Below are positions 8,434 through 18,022 of a stretch of DNA of 64,000 nt, one piece after another. The notes beneath the pieces were generated by a model, which worked only from the letters and a program-made list of their open reading frames with translations, had not been told where the DNA came from and made no database searches. Made by a program: the position numbers and the translations under genes. Source of the DNA: Scleromatobacter humisilvae (GTDB taxonomy: Bacteria; Pseudomonadota; Gammaproteobacteria; Burkholderiales; Burkholderiaceae_C); contig NZ_JAJLJH010000001.1 in NCBI RefSeq assembly GCF_023231945.1, positions 930,001 to 994,000 of the forward strand, written 5' to 3'. Numbering within the stretch: position 1 is the first letter of the stretch; every line of letters begins with the position of its first letter.

Positions 8434-9502
8434 GGCCGATGCCGGACGCCGCGCGCCTCGGCTCGGGGACGGCGTGCGTCCTGCGCTGGGCGGTGACTTG
8501 TCGATAGAAGGCGATGGTGCGGGCGACGGCCGTCGTGCGGTCGTAGGCGCTGACATCGTACGCGACCGGCCGGCGCTGCGCGCGCGGCAACGCGCCGATG
8601 CGCTCCAGCGTGGCGGCGATGGCCTCGCCCAGCGCCGGCACGTCGCCGATCGGCACGATCTGCGCGGGCTGGCCGGCCAGCATTTCAAGCGGACCCTGAG
8701 TCGCGCTGGAGATCACCGGCACCCCGGCGCGCATTGCCTCGAGGATCGCGAGCGGGAAGGCCTCCTCGCGCGACGCCGAGACGAACAGGTCCATCGCGCC
8801 CAGCGCAGCGTTGACGTCGCTGCGGAAGCCCAGCAGGCGCACGCGCGGATCGCCGTCCGCCAGGCGCTGCAACGCGCCCATCTCCTCGCCCTCGCCGAGG
8901 ATCGCCAGCACGGCATCGGCCGGCGCCTTCGCGCGGAACGCAGCGATGAGGAAGTCCATCCCCTTGGCCTGGTTCAGCCGGCCCAGCGAGCCGACCAGCA
9001 TCTGGTCGTGCCGCAGGCCCAGTTCGGCGCGCAGGTCGCCCGCGTCGGACTCGTCGCGCTGGGGCGCCCAGTTGAAGATGACCTTGGCCTCGCCGCCATA
9101 GTCGCCGAGACGGGCGCGCTGCGCCGAGTTGACGCAGATCAGCCCGTCCATCGTCGCGTGGTGATGGGCCTTGTACCCGACGTGCAGCGTGCCGATGCGC
9201 GTCGCCGACATGACCTGCGCCACGGCCTTGCACGCCGGCCCGAGGTGGCCATGGCAGATCGCCGCGCCCAGCTTCTCGACGATGCGCCTGAAGCGCATGC
9301 CGCGAGCCAGCGGCAGGGCGATGCCGTGGTACTGGACGTTCGGTCCGACCGCATGCCGCACCGCGGAGCGCGCCGGCCCGACGATGTGGACGCGATGGCC
9401 CATCGCGGCCTGGGCCTGGGCCAGGTCGACGCAATGACGCTCGCCGCCGGCGAGGCGCGACGAGAAGACGGCGTGGACGATGGTGAGCGGTGCGGCGGTC
9501 AA
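8426..9502 (-). CDS. Glycosyltransferase family 4
   Basis: The 358-residue protein shows the GT-B layout. The N-terminal half has IVHAVFSSRLAGGERHCVDL with the GGE acceptor-side loop. The C-terminal donor domain has VGSLGRLNQAKGMDFLIAAF, then LLGFRSDVNAAL and the signature SASREEAFPLAILEAMRAG, where EExxxxxxLEA is the GT4 E-x7-E motif. It should transfer a sugar from a nucleotide donor during surface-polysaccharide synthesis. The start is TTG at 9502, with AGGGAGA correctly spaced upstream and no better ATG in frame. The AT-rich stretch just upstream probably holds the promoter. Confidence 0.9.
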   Translation of the reverse strand: MTAAPLTIVHAVFSSRLAGGERHCVDLAQAQAAMGHRVHIVGPARSAVRHAVGPNVQYHGIALPLARGMRFRRIVEKLGAAICHGHLGPACKAVAQVMSATRIGTLHVGYKAHHHATMDGLICVNSAQRARLGDYGGEAKVIFNWAPQRDESDAGDLRAELGLRHDQMLVGSLGRLNQAKGMDFLIAAFRAKAPADAVLAILGEGEEMGALQRLADGDPRVRLLGFRSDVNAALGAMDLFVSASREEAFPLAILEAMRAGVPVISSATQGPLEMLAGQPAQIVPIGDVPALGEAIAATLERIGALPRAQRRPVAYDVSAYDRTTAVARTIAFYRQVTAQRRTHAVPEPRRAASGIGHA

Positions 9503-9659
9503 GATTTTCTCCCTGGATTCACTATTTCTTTATTGACACAATTTTACGTTTTGCCCCCCTCGGCTCGCCTGTCATTCGCCTATCAATGGGGCGTCCTTGC
9601 GTCATCCGAGTGCGGGGCCGCACGCCCTCGGTGCGCGCCGGTGCGGGACAATGGGCCGC
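9503..9659. promoter_or_regulatory. AT-rich divergent intergenic region
   Basis: This gap separates the leftward GT4 gene from the rightward rlmI-like gene. Its left half (9503-9552) is strikingly AT-rich against the GC-rich background. It contains a TTGACA at 9533-9538 on the plus strand, but no convincing -10 box at 17 bp, so the exact promoters cannot be fixed by eye. Confidence 0.35.
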
Positions 9660-10859
9660 ATGAAAGTCATCAAGCTGCGCGAAGGCAAGGAACGCTCGTT
9701 GTTGCGGAGGCACCCGTGGGTGTTCCAGGGCAGCGTCGAAAAGGGCAAGGCCGATTCGGGCGAGACGGTGCGGGTGGAAAGCCACGACGGCAGCTTCCTC
9801 GCGTGGGGCGCCTACAGCCCGGAGTCGCAGATCCGCGTGCGCGCGTGGAGCTGGCAGGCCTCCGAGCGCATCGACGCCGCGTTCTTCGAGCGCAAGCTCG
9901 CCACCGCGCTGGCCCTGCGCGAGCGCCTGGCCGTGGCCAGCGACGGCGTGCGCCTGGTGCACGGCGAGGCCGACGGCCTGCCCGGGCTGGTGGTCGACCG
10001 CTACGGCGACATCCTCTCGGTGCAGTTCCTCGCATCGGGCGTCGAGCGCTGGAAGGCCACGATCGCCGACCTGCTGCTGAAGCTGACCGGCTGCACCCGC
10101 CTGTACGAGCGCAGCGACGCCAGCGTGCGCTCGCTCGAAGGCCTGCCGTCGGTGCGCGCCTGGCTGCGCGGCGGCTCGGAGGATCCCGCGGCCTCGATCG
10201 TGACGATCCACGAGAGCGGCTGGAAGCTCACCGTCGACGTCGCCGAGGGCCACAAGACCGGCTACTACCTCGACCAGCGCGAGAACCGCGCGCGCTTCGC
10301 GCAGCTCGTGGAGCAGTACGGCTGCAAGTCGGTGCTGAACTGCTTCAGCTACACGGGCGGGTTCTCGGTGGCGGCGCTGGCGGGCGGCGCGACACGAGTG
10401 GTCAGCGTCGACTCGTCCGCGCCCGCGCTCGCGCGCGCGACGGCGCACGTCCGGCTGAACGGCTTCGATCCGAGGCGCCACGAGACGCGCGACGCCGACG
10501 TCAACACGCTGCTGCGCGACCTGCTCAAGACGGACGAGCGCTTCGACGCCATCGTGCTCGACCCGCCGAAATTCGCGCCCACGGCGGCGCACGCCGACAA
10601 GGCCTCACGTGCCTACAAGGACATCAACCGCCTCGCGCTCAAGCTGCTCAAGCCGGGCGGCCTGCTGCTGACGTTCTCGTGCTCGGGCGGCATCAGCGCC
10701 GACCTGTTCCACAAGATCGTGGCGGGCGCCGCGATGGACGCCGAGGTCGACGGCGCGCTCCTGGAACGCCTCGAGGGCGCGCCCGACCATCCGACGACGC
10801 TGTTCTTTCCCGAGGGCGAATACCTCAAGGGCCTGGCGATCCTGAAGTCCGTGGACTGA
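9660..10859 (+). CDS. rlmI: RlmI-like 23S rRNA cytosine methyltransferase
   Basis: The 399-residue protein matches the RlmI family, which makes 5-methylcytosine in 23S rRNA (position 1962 in E. coli) using SAM. It has an N-terminal PUA domain (residues 1-75, LREGKERSLLRRHPWVFQGS), a middle EEHI-type region with HGEADGLPGLVVDRY and GYYLDQRENR, and a Rossmann domain with VLNCFSYTGGFSVAAL. The catalytic motif LDPPKFA lies near residue 300 and a conserved SCSGG contains Cys341. ATG 9660 is preferred to ATG 9651 three codons upstream; either is possible. It is monocistronic, with a gap on both sides. Confidence 0.88.
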   Translation: MKVIKLREGKERSLLRRHPWVFQGSVEKGKADSGETVRVESHDGSFLAWGAYSPESQIRVRAWSWQASERIDAAFFERKLATALALRERLAVASDGVRLVHGEADGLPGLVVDRYGDILSVQFLASGVERWKATIADLLLKLTGCTRLYERSDASVRSLEGLPSVRAWLRGGSEDPAASIVTIHESGWKLTVDVAEGHKTGYYLDQRENRARFAQLVEQYGCKSVLNCFSYTGGFSVAALAGGATRVVSVDSSAPALARATAHVRLNGFDPRRHETRDADVNTLLRDLLKTDERFDAIVLDPPKFAPTAAHADKASRAYKDINRLALKLLKPGGLLLTFSCSGGISADLFHKIVAGAAMDAEVDGALLERLEGAPDHPTTLFFPEGEYLKGLAILKSVD

Positions 10860-10981
10860 CGAGGCTGTCGGCAGGCTGAAGTGGCGCGAACTTCCTCACG
10901 CCGCGGCCGTCCGGGGCCCGGCGCGGCGCGCGCGATCTGCTGTAATCCGATGGCCCCAGGGAGGGGTTGAAGGACAACGAC

Positions 10982-12250
10982 TTGATCTCGATTCGCATCC
11001 TTGCGGCAGTGGCCGCCGCTTGCGGCATCTGCGCGACTGCCACCGCCCAATCCAACGACACGGCGTTTCCCGAAGCCAACGCCCCGTCTTCCCCGGCCGG
11101 CGCCGCGCCGCCCAAGTTCGAGTTCGCGCGCATCCGCTCGCGCATCGCGATCGGCGAGAAGTTCGGCTGGGTCGAGACCGGGATGTTCTGCACCGGCCGC
11201 ACCGACCTGCGTGCCAACGCCAAGATCGAGGACATCGCCAACAACGAGGCCAATGCCGCGTTCAAGGCGGCGATACGCGAGCTCGGGCTTCGAAGCGCCG
11301 CCCCGGAGATCTCGTCGTTCGACACCGCCCCCGCCAAGAGCGACCCGGACTACCGCATCGGCGGCGTGCTGGAGACCATGAGCCTGCAGGAGTGCCACAC
11401 GTCCACCGAACGCAAGGGCGACTTCGCCATCACCGTCAAGTGGGAGGTGTTCTCGCCCCGGCTGCAGAAGGTGGTGTACTCGCAGGTCACGTCGGGCAGC
11501 GCCCACATCGACAGCTTCGAGGCGGTCACCGGCGGCGAATTCGAGGCGCGCGCCTACCTGAAGGCGCTGCGCGAGATGATGAAGGATCCGGGCTTCGTCG
11601 CACTGAAGGCGGCGGACGGCCCGGCCGTCGCCACCGTCGGCGCGACCGTGGCCGCCCCGGCGCTCGCGCCGCTGCACCTGAAGTCCGCCGCCGCCATGGC
11701 GGGCGGCACGCAGGCCAACGCGCCGGCGCTGCGCAACGCGGTGGCGACCGTGCTGCGCGACAACGTCAGCGGCTCGGCCTTCTACGTCGCCGACGGCTAC
11801 CTGCTCACCAATCACCACGTGGTGGGCAACGCGCACTACGTCAAGGTGAAGCTGTCCGGCGGCCGCATCATCGTCGGCGAGGTCGTGCGCGACGACGCGC
11901 GGCGCGACGTCGCGCTGATCAAGACCGAGCCGGCCGGCGTTCCCGTGCTGCACGTGAGCATGGGCGACCCGGCCGTCGGCAGCGACGTGTTCGCGATCGG
12001 CTCGCCGCTGGGCCAGGAGCTCGCGGGCACCTTCACGCGCGGCGTCCTCAGCGGCAACCGCGAGGTCAACGGGCTCGAGTACCTGCAGAGCGACGTGGCC
12101 ATCAACCCGGGCAACAGCGGCGGCCCGCTGCTGGACGGCACCTCCACGGTCGTCGGCATGGCGGTGCTCAAGATCACGCAGGCGTCCGGCCTGTCGTTCT
12201 TCATCCCGATGCGCGACGTGGCCAACACGCTGCAGCTGATCTTCGACTGA
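10982..12250 (+). CDS. Secreted trypsin-like serine protease (S1C) with an extra N-terminal domain
   Basis: A signal peptide (ISIRILAAVAAACGICATA, cut near TAQS) exports the protein. Residues about 30-215 form a domain I do not recognise, containing two Cys that may pair. Residues 240-420 are a DegP/S1C-type protease domain: His279 in TNHHVV, Asp309 in RRDVALIK and Ser379 in NPGNSGGPL form the catalytic triad. There is no PDZ domain, unlike DegP. Start choice: TTG at 10982 has AAGGA 7 bp upstream and begins the signal peptide cleanly, whereas TTG at 10967 is only 2 bp from its GGAGG and adds five charged residues. The protein probably acts in the periplasm or outside the cell. Confidence 0.82.
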   Translation: MISIRILAAVAAACGICATATAQSNDTAFPEANAPSSPAGAAPPKFEFARIRSRIAIGEKFGWVETGMFCTGRTDLRANAKIEDIANNEANAAFKAAIRELGLRSAAPEISSFDTAPAKSDPDYRIGGVLETMSLQECHTSTERKGDFAITVKWEVFSPRLQKVVYSQVTSGSAHIDSFEAVTGGEFEARAYLKALREMMKDPGFVALKAADGPAVATVGATVAAPALAPLHLKSAAAMAGGTQANAPALRNAVATVLRDNVSGSAFYVADGYLLTNHHVVGNAHYVKVKLSGGRIIVGEVVRDDARRDVALIKTEPAGVPVLHVSMGDPAVGSDVFAIGSPLGQELAGTFTRGVLSGNREVNGLEYLQSDVAINPGNSGGPLLDGTSTVVGMAVLKITQASGLSFFIPMRDVANTLQLIFD

Positions 12251-12256
12251 GCTGTC

Positions 12257-12838
12257 TCAGCCCGCCTTCTTCGCCGCCGCCAGCAGCCTCGGGATCTCGC
12301 CTTTGCAGGCCGTGAGGTTGCCGGCGTACTCCTCGGGGCTGTCGAACAGCCGCTGCGCCTCCTGCAGCTTCGCAAGCTGCTGCTTCGCGTAGTGCAGCAC
12401 GTCGTCGGGCGTGGCCGAGTCGGGGAACGGATAGACCAGCTCGCGGAACTGGCGCGCCATCTCGCGGTAGATGTGCACGTGCGTGTACTCGTGGCGCAGC
12501 ACGTGCGCGTGGGCGCAGCTGCCGGGCGGCAGCTCGCGGATCACGCGCAGCACCGGATGCACGAAGCGCAGCGACACGCGCAGACCGCGGCAGCTCTTCT
12601 CGGGCACCACCGAGATCGCGTTCTCGACGGTGACCAGCCCCAGCGCCGTCGCGCCTTCCGCGGCCGACGCGCCCTGCTTGGCGAGGAAGCCCGAGCTCTT
12701 GTCGAACTCCTGGGGCGGGTCGGCGAACCAGTCGGCGACGAAGCGCACGGCCGGCTCGCACGGCGGCAGCGCCGGCGCGTCGGCCCCGCGCGCGGCGGCG
12801 CTGGCAAGCAGCAGCAGGAGGGTCGGAAGGAGGCGCAT
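12257..12838 (-). CDS. Secreted protein with HEYTH metal-binding motif
   Basis: The 193-residue product has a signal peptide (MRLLPTLLLLLASAAARG). Its mature region includes LRHEYTHVHIYREMARQF around residues 112-130. HEYTH fits the HExxH zinc-binding pattern of metallopeptidases. Cys residues at several sites (for example PPCEP, KSCRG, GSCAH, ACKGE) suggest disulfides in the periplasm. I cannot assign a named peptidase family and no third zinc ligand is obvious, so activity is inference. It converges on the serine protease gene, with only six bases between the stops. Confidence 0.65.
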   Translation of the reverse strand: MRLLPTLLLLLASAAARGADAPALPPCEPAVRFVADWFADPPQEFDKSSGFLAKQGASAAEGATALGLVTVENAISVVPEKSCRGLRVSLRFVHPVLRVIRELPPGSCAHAHVLRHEYTHVHIYREMARQFRELVYPFPDSATPDDVLHYAKQQLAKLQEAQRLFDSPEEYAGNLTACKGEIPRLLAAAKKAG

Positions 12839-12889
12839 GCGAGGTGTCGGGCGGGCGTGCCCTGCCGGGGATATCGGCGCCCGCCGCCT

Positions 12890-13399
12890 TCAGCTTGAGC
12901 GCGGCGCCAGCGGGATGCGCGGCTCGAACTTCGCACGCCTGACGCTGAAATACGTCTTCACGTTGCGCACGTTGGCGTCCTGCGTGAACAGGCGCTGCAC
13001 CAGCGCGCTCCAGGCGTTCATGTCGGGCACCCAGGCCACGAGCACGAAGTCCGGGCCGGGCGAGACGCGGTAGCACTGCTGGACGCCCTCCTCGGCCGTC
13101 GCACGCGCCTCGAACGCGTCGAGCAGCTCGGCGCCCTGGCGGTCGAGCGACACCTCGGCGATGGCAGTCAGGCCCTCGTCGAACAGGCGCGGCGCGAGCA
13201 CGGCCACCTGGCGCTCGATGACGCCCGTCTCGGTCAGGCGGCGAACCCGGCGCAGCGCCGTGGCCGGCGACACGCCCGCGGCCTCGGCCAGCGCCTGGTT
13301 GGTGCGGCTGGCGTCGACTTGCAGCAGGTCGAGCAGACGGCGGTCGATGTCATCGGGGACGTCTTCCCCCATCTTGGGGAGATTTTTTATTTCATCCAT
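12890..13399 (-). CDS. Lrp/AsnC family transcriptional regulator
   Basis: The 169-residue protein has the two-part Lrp layout. The N-terminal AsnC-type HTH carries [20 protein letters not shown] and [14 protein letters not shown]. The C-terminal RAM/ligand domain carries [19 protein letters not shown] and ends in [12 protein letters not shown]. Such proteins sense amino acids and bind DNA as octamers. It is divergent from glmS with 143 bp between, a common Burkholderiales arrangement, and probably controls itself and perhaps glmS. ATG 13399 is preferred over GTG 13414 because the latter would put the start inside a repeated AT-rich motif (13410-13423) that looks like an operator. Confidence 0.88.
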   Translation of the reverse strand: MDEIKNLPKMGEDVPDDIDRRLLDLLQVDASRTNQALAEAAGVSPATALRRVRRLTETGVIERQVAVLAPRLFDEGLTAIAEVSLDRQGAELLDAFEARATAEEGVQQCYRVSPGPDFVLVAWVPDMNAWSALVQRLFTQDANVRNVKTYFSVRRAKFEPRIPLAPRSS

Positions 13400-13409
13400 T
13401 GACGAATTA

Positions 13410-13452
13410 TGCACTTTTCAATCTATTCATCATATCGGTGCATTTTTCATTC
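13410..13452. promoter_or_regulatory. Direct repeats between lrp and glmS, possible Lrp operator
   Basis: TGCACTTTTCAATC (13410-13423) and TGCATTTTTCATTC (13439-13452) match at 12 of 14 positions and start 29 bp apart, in the AT-rich gap between the divergent lrp-like and glmS genes. Lrp-family regulators bind AT-rich repeated sites next to their own genes, so this is a plausible operator. Binding is inference. Confidence 0.4.
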
Positions 13453-13542
13453 AACTTGTCGACCTATTTGCAAGCATCAATCTCACCGAGCCATCCAGAA
13501 TTCACCCATCGCGCAACCGCAACCCGTTCCAGGAGTCCTCCC

Positions 13543-15420
<1,878 letters not shown>

Positions 15421-15441
15421 GGGGCTTGCGATTGCGGCTGG

Positions 15442-15515
15442 TGTGCGGAGCGGAAAGTGAAGGTGAAACGGACCTCGCCAAGAAAGTGAAACGAGGGCCA
15501 TCGAGAAAGTGAAAC
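15442..15515. repeat. Triplicate GAAAGTGAAAC-type repeats at the attTn7 position, possible transposon end
   Basis: Twenty-one bp after the glmS stop is TGTGCGGA (15442). Next come GAAAGTGAAGGTGAAAC (15453-15469), then GAAAGTGAAAC at 15482-15492 and again at 15505-15515. A terminal TGT followed by several short transposase-binding repeats at 20-30 bp spacing is how both Tn7-like and IS21-family ends look, and about 25 bp past the glmS stop is where Tn7 inserts. No transposase gene and no inverted partner copy were seen in the window, so this would be an isolated or decayed end. Confidence 0.4.
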
Positions 15516-16091
15516 ACTTATGAGGAGTGCTCTCGATGACCTCGGTTTTCCGCTTGAGAGGAAGTTAGGAACACCTCGCGTTTTTCGCGGCGAAACTTGT
15601 AAGTTTTCTGTAACAACCATTCGCATTGCGATAAAAGGGGCCGCAGTGCATTCGATGGGCACCCGCTTTTCACTTCGGCGCGGCTCCAAGAAGGCGGCGG
15701 TGAAGCGCCAGCTGACGGCATCTGGCAGCCCAGCTAGCAGGCCCAGTCGGTGGACCAGCTTCCGGCCGTGCGACAGGCTGCTAGCCCGGCTCATCAGTCT
15801 CCGCAGCTAGCCTTGGGGCCAATCGCCCCTCAAGGGACGCACGTCTAGCGGGGCACAGCGCTGCGGCCCCCGGGGTTCAGACGCAGCATCCCGGGCCAGC
15901 CGGAGCTGCCGGAGCTGGCGGAGCTTCGACCGCTCCCAGTGCTTTGAGGGGCCACACCCTTCGACCTCCTGAAACGTAAAGTGCGGCAGGACCAGCGCTG
16001 GCTACATAAACCAGGGCCCTAGACGAGCCGTATCCAGTTTGTCTCTCCCTGCCATGCCAAACACCCCACAGAACGTCACGCGCTCGTGTGA
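15516..16091. other. Non-coding gap after glmS
   Basis: Only weak short frames occur here and none has a recognisable product. The stretch begins relatively AT-rich (15536-15640) and then becomes GC-rich with proline/glycine-type codons in every frame, which looks like scrambled or decayed sequence. I see no RNA gene. Confidence 0.5.
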
Positions 16092-16295
16092 CGCCAATCC
16101 GGCATCGCAGGCGCCGTCGTGGCGCTTCTGGCAGCCGGCTCGGCCAACATCTCCCTCACCACGAGCGCCGTTCCCGAGCCTGCGTCGGCGTTCGCGATGC
16201 TCCTGGGCATGGGCGTGTTGGCAGCGCGAAGGCGAACGGCAGCCTATGGGTCCATCCAGGCCTTCGCTTCCAGGGCCCGGCGTATCGCCTCGTAG
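16092..16295 (+). pseudogene. Remnant of a PEP-CTERM protein
   Basis: The frame ends in VPEPASAFAMLLGMGVLAARRR: a VPEP motif, a hydrophobic helix and an arginine cluster, the three parts of the PEP-CTERM sorting signal recognised by exosortase. Just upstream is a short signal peptide-like stretch (VVALLAAGSANIS). Almost nothing lies between them and there is no ATG, so this looks like a gene with its middle deleted. After the arginine cluster the frame runs 18 more codons, which is longer than usual. No exosortase gene is in the window; one should exist or have existed in this genome. Confidence 0.5.
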
Positions 16296-16317
16296 CCATC
16301 GTGCGGGTACATCGGCC

Positions 16318-16737
16318 ATCGACCCGGCCGACTTCGAGCGCTGCTGGAAGATCGGCTGCTTCGGTGGCTTCCTCGTGGCCCAGGCCGCCGCCAGGCGGAT
16401 GGTCAAGCGCGGCCGCGGCACCATCATCTTCTCCGGCGCCACCGCGGCGCTTCGCGGCAGCGCAGGCTTCGCCAACCTGGCGGTGCCGAAGTTCGGCCTG
16501 CGCGCGCTCGCCCAGAGCATGGCACGCGAGCTCGGCCCTCAAGGCATCCACGTGGCCTTCGTCGTCATCGACGGCCAGATCGAATCCGCGCGCTACCAGC
16601 ACCTGATCGCGGAACGCGGCGAGGACTCCCTCCTGGCGCCCGACGCGATTGCGCAGACCTACTGGGCCATCCACCAGCAGCCGCGCAGCGCCTGGACGTT
16701 CGAGACCGACCTGCGCCCCTGGGCGGAGAAGTTCTGA
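16318..16737 (+). pseudogene. SDR oxidoreductase, 5'-truncated
   Basis: The C-terminal part of a short-chain dehydrogenase/reductase is readable: DPADFERCWKIGCFGGFLVA, RGRGTIIFSGATAALRG, LAVPKFGLRALAQSMAREL and a tail ending RSAWTFETDLRPWAEKF. The coenzyme-binding TGxxxGIG segment and the first 100 or so residues are missing. The catalytic region has PKF where classical SDRs have YxxxK, as in one atypical SDR subgroup whose members share this tail. It lies directly after the PEP-CTERM remnant, so two broken genes were joined here. Confidence 0.7.
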
Positions 16738-16800
16738 GCCAGCCCGCGCATTCGCCCAAACCAGCCACCCACTCTTGGCCACCATTCAACGAAGCACATC

Positions 16801-16941
16801 ATGACCCCCTTCAACGTCCCGACGCGCGACGAAGTCAGCGCGCCCAACCAGGCGATCTTCGACGACATCGCGAAGCGCCGCGGCAAGGTCACGAACCTCT
16901 TCGCGACGTTCGCACACTCGGAGAACGCGCTGGGACCCTAG
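16801..16941 (+). pseudogene. Carboxymuconolactone decarboxylase family protein, truncated
   Basis: The 46-residue frame starts at an ATG with MTPFNVPTRDEVSAPNQAIF and reaches KVTNLFATFAHSENALGP before a stop. This is the N-terminal helix pair of the CMD/AhpD-like family, whose members are normally 140-190 residues and have a later CxxC or ExxxxxxC site that is absent here. It is therefore a truncated copy. A same-strand SDR remnant precedes it by about 60 bp, and the two may once have been an operon. Confidence 0.6.
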
Positions 16942-17193
16942 CGCTACTCGCTGGGATGAACGAGTGAGGTTCGCGGGTAAATCCACTGCGGTGAAAGGCC
17001 AGGGAACGTGCCTGCTCCCCATCGATCCAGCTCGCGGTCGATTTTCAGGGAGGCTAGGTTGTAGAAGACGCTGTGCCGTCGGCGGCCGCAGACGCGCCGG
17101 CGGCGCGGACGGGCGCCGCACTCTTCATCGCAGGCTTCTTCACTGCTGACTTCGAGGCAGCTCATTGACAGCCGGCTTCCTCTTTGTTCTGAT

Positions 17194-17772
17194 TTAACGC
17201 GCCTTTTTCCGCGCCACTTCGCTTGGGAGCTTCGTCAGGATTCCGCTCGCAACTATGCGAACGAGATGATCCGACCTTGGCGCGAATGAGGGCAAGTCGA
17301 CGAGCCAGCCGAGGGCAGCCATCAAGCCGAACAGGTCGTCGCCAGTCATGTCGACGCGCGCCGTACCTTCGGTCTGAGCACGCAGCAACAGGCGTGCGCT
17401 CGCTGCGTGCACCGCCGCACATGAAGCATAGAGCGCGGACTCCGGATTCGTGTGGGCAGCCGCCATCAGGGCGACGGCGTCCCGATGGCCTTGCGCGAAT
17501 GCCATCCATTCACTGAGCCAGGACAAGAGCGCTTTGCCTGGCGCAGTCGACGTTTCGAGTTCGCCTGCCCTCCTGGTCAACGCATCCAGGCTCGTGCGCA
17601 GCAATGCCTCAAAGAGGGCCTCCCGCGTCGGGAAGTGGCGAAGCAACGTGGCGAGCCCGACATCCGCCCTGCGGGCGATGTCGCGCATGGAGGCCTCTGC
17701 GCCGTGCTCGCTGACGATGTCTCGCGCGACTTCAAGCAGGTGGCTGTAATTCTTTTGAGCGTCAGATCGCAT
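17194..17772 (-). CDS. TetR family transcriptional repressor
   Basis: The 192-residue protein starts MRSDAQKNYSHLLEVARDIV. It has a TetR N-terminal HTH (ASMRDIARRADVGLATLLRHF, about residues 27-47) followed by helices of the ligand-binding domain (SWLSEWMAFAQGHRDAVALM and LFGLMAALGWLVDLP). This type usually represses oxidoreductase or efflux genes until a small molecule binds. Upstream, a palindrome GGATC-GCT-GATCC sits directly against a TATGAT -10 box on this strand, so autorepression is likely. The same palindrome lies in the promoter of the SDR gene at 27824, making that gene a probable target. The neighbouring AraC gene reads in the same direction. Confidence 0.9.
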   Translation of the reverse strand: MRSDAQKNYSHLLEVARDIVSEHGAEASMRDIARRADVGLATLLRHFPTREALFEALLRTSLDALTRRAGELETSTAPGKALLSWLSEWMAFAQGHRDAVALMAAAHTNPESALYASCAAVHAASARLLLRAQTEGTARVDMTGDDLFGLMAALGWLVDLPSFAPRSDHLVRIVASGILTKLPSEVARKKAR

Positions 17773-17831
17773 GGGTGGGACTTAGAACATGAATCACCAA
17801 TCCAAATCAACGAGCCAAACGAGTCTCAGGC

Positions 17832-17860
17832 ATCATATGGATCGCTGATCCGTATCATAC
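17832..17860 (-). promoter_or_regulatory. tetR promoter with palindromic operator
   Basis: Read on the minus strand, the palindrome ATACGGATCAGCGATCCATAT lies with its 3' edge at TATGAT (17837-17832), a near-consensus -10 box. The core GGATC-N3-GATCC covers 17839-17851. The hexamer 17 bp upstream of the -10 is GTATGA, a poor -35. The core and its position relative to the -10 box are the same as in the promoter at 27582-27610, which suggests binding by the same TetR-family protein. Confidence 0.6.
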
Positions 17861-18022
17861 AGCGCCGATTGCCGAGGGAATGCCGCACTCCTCGACAGGA
17901 CGACAGGTCATGGCATGGATGGGCACGACGGCATCGTCGGCACAGGCGGCATGGCCGCGGCCGGGCCATCACGTCGGTCCACTGACGCCGCGCCGCAAGT
18001 CACTTGGAGCCCGCGAGAAAAT

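Noticed and set aside
9533-9538. TTGACA as a promoter for the rlmI-like gene
   Set aside because: The hexamer 17 bp downstream is CCCCCT, and no -10 box occurs at 16-18 bp. The AT-rich stretch was kept only as a general regulatory region.
16942-17193. Lys/Ala-rich minus-strand frame resembling a histone H1-like tail (KKPAMKSAAPVRAAG)
   Set aside because: Only about 35 residues, no start, and low complexity; it could arise by chance in GC-rich DNA.
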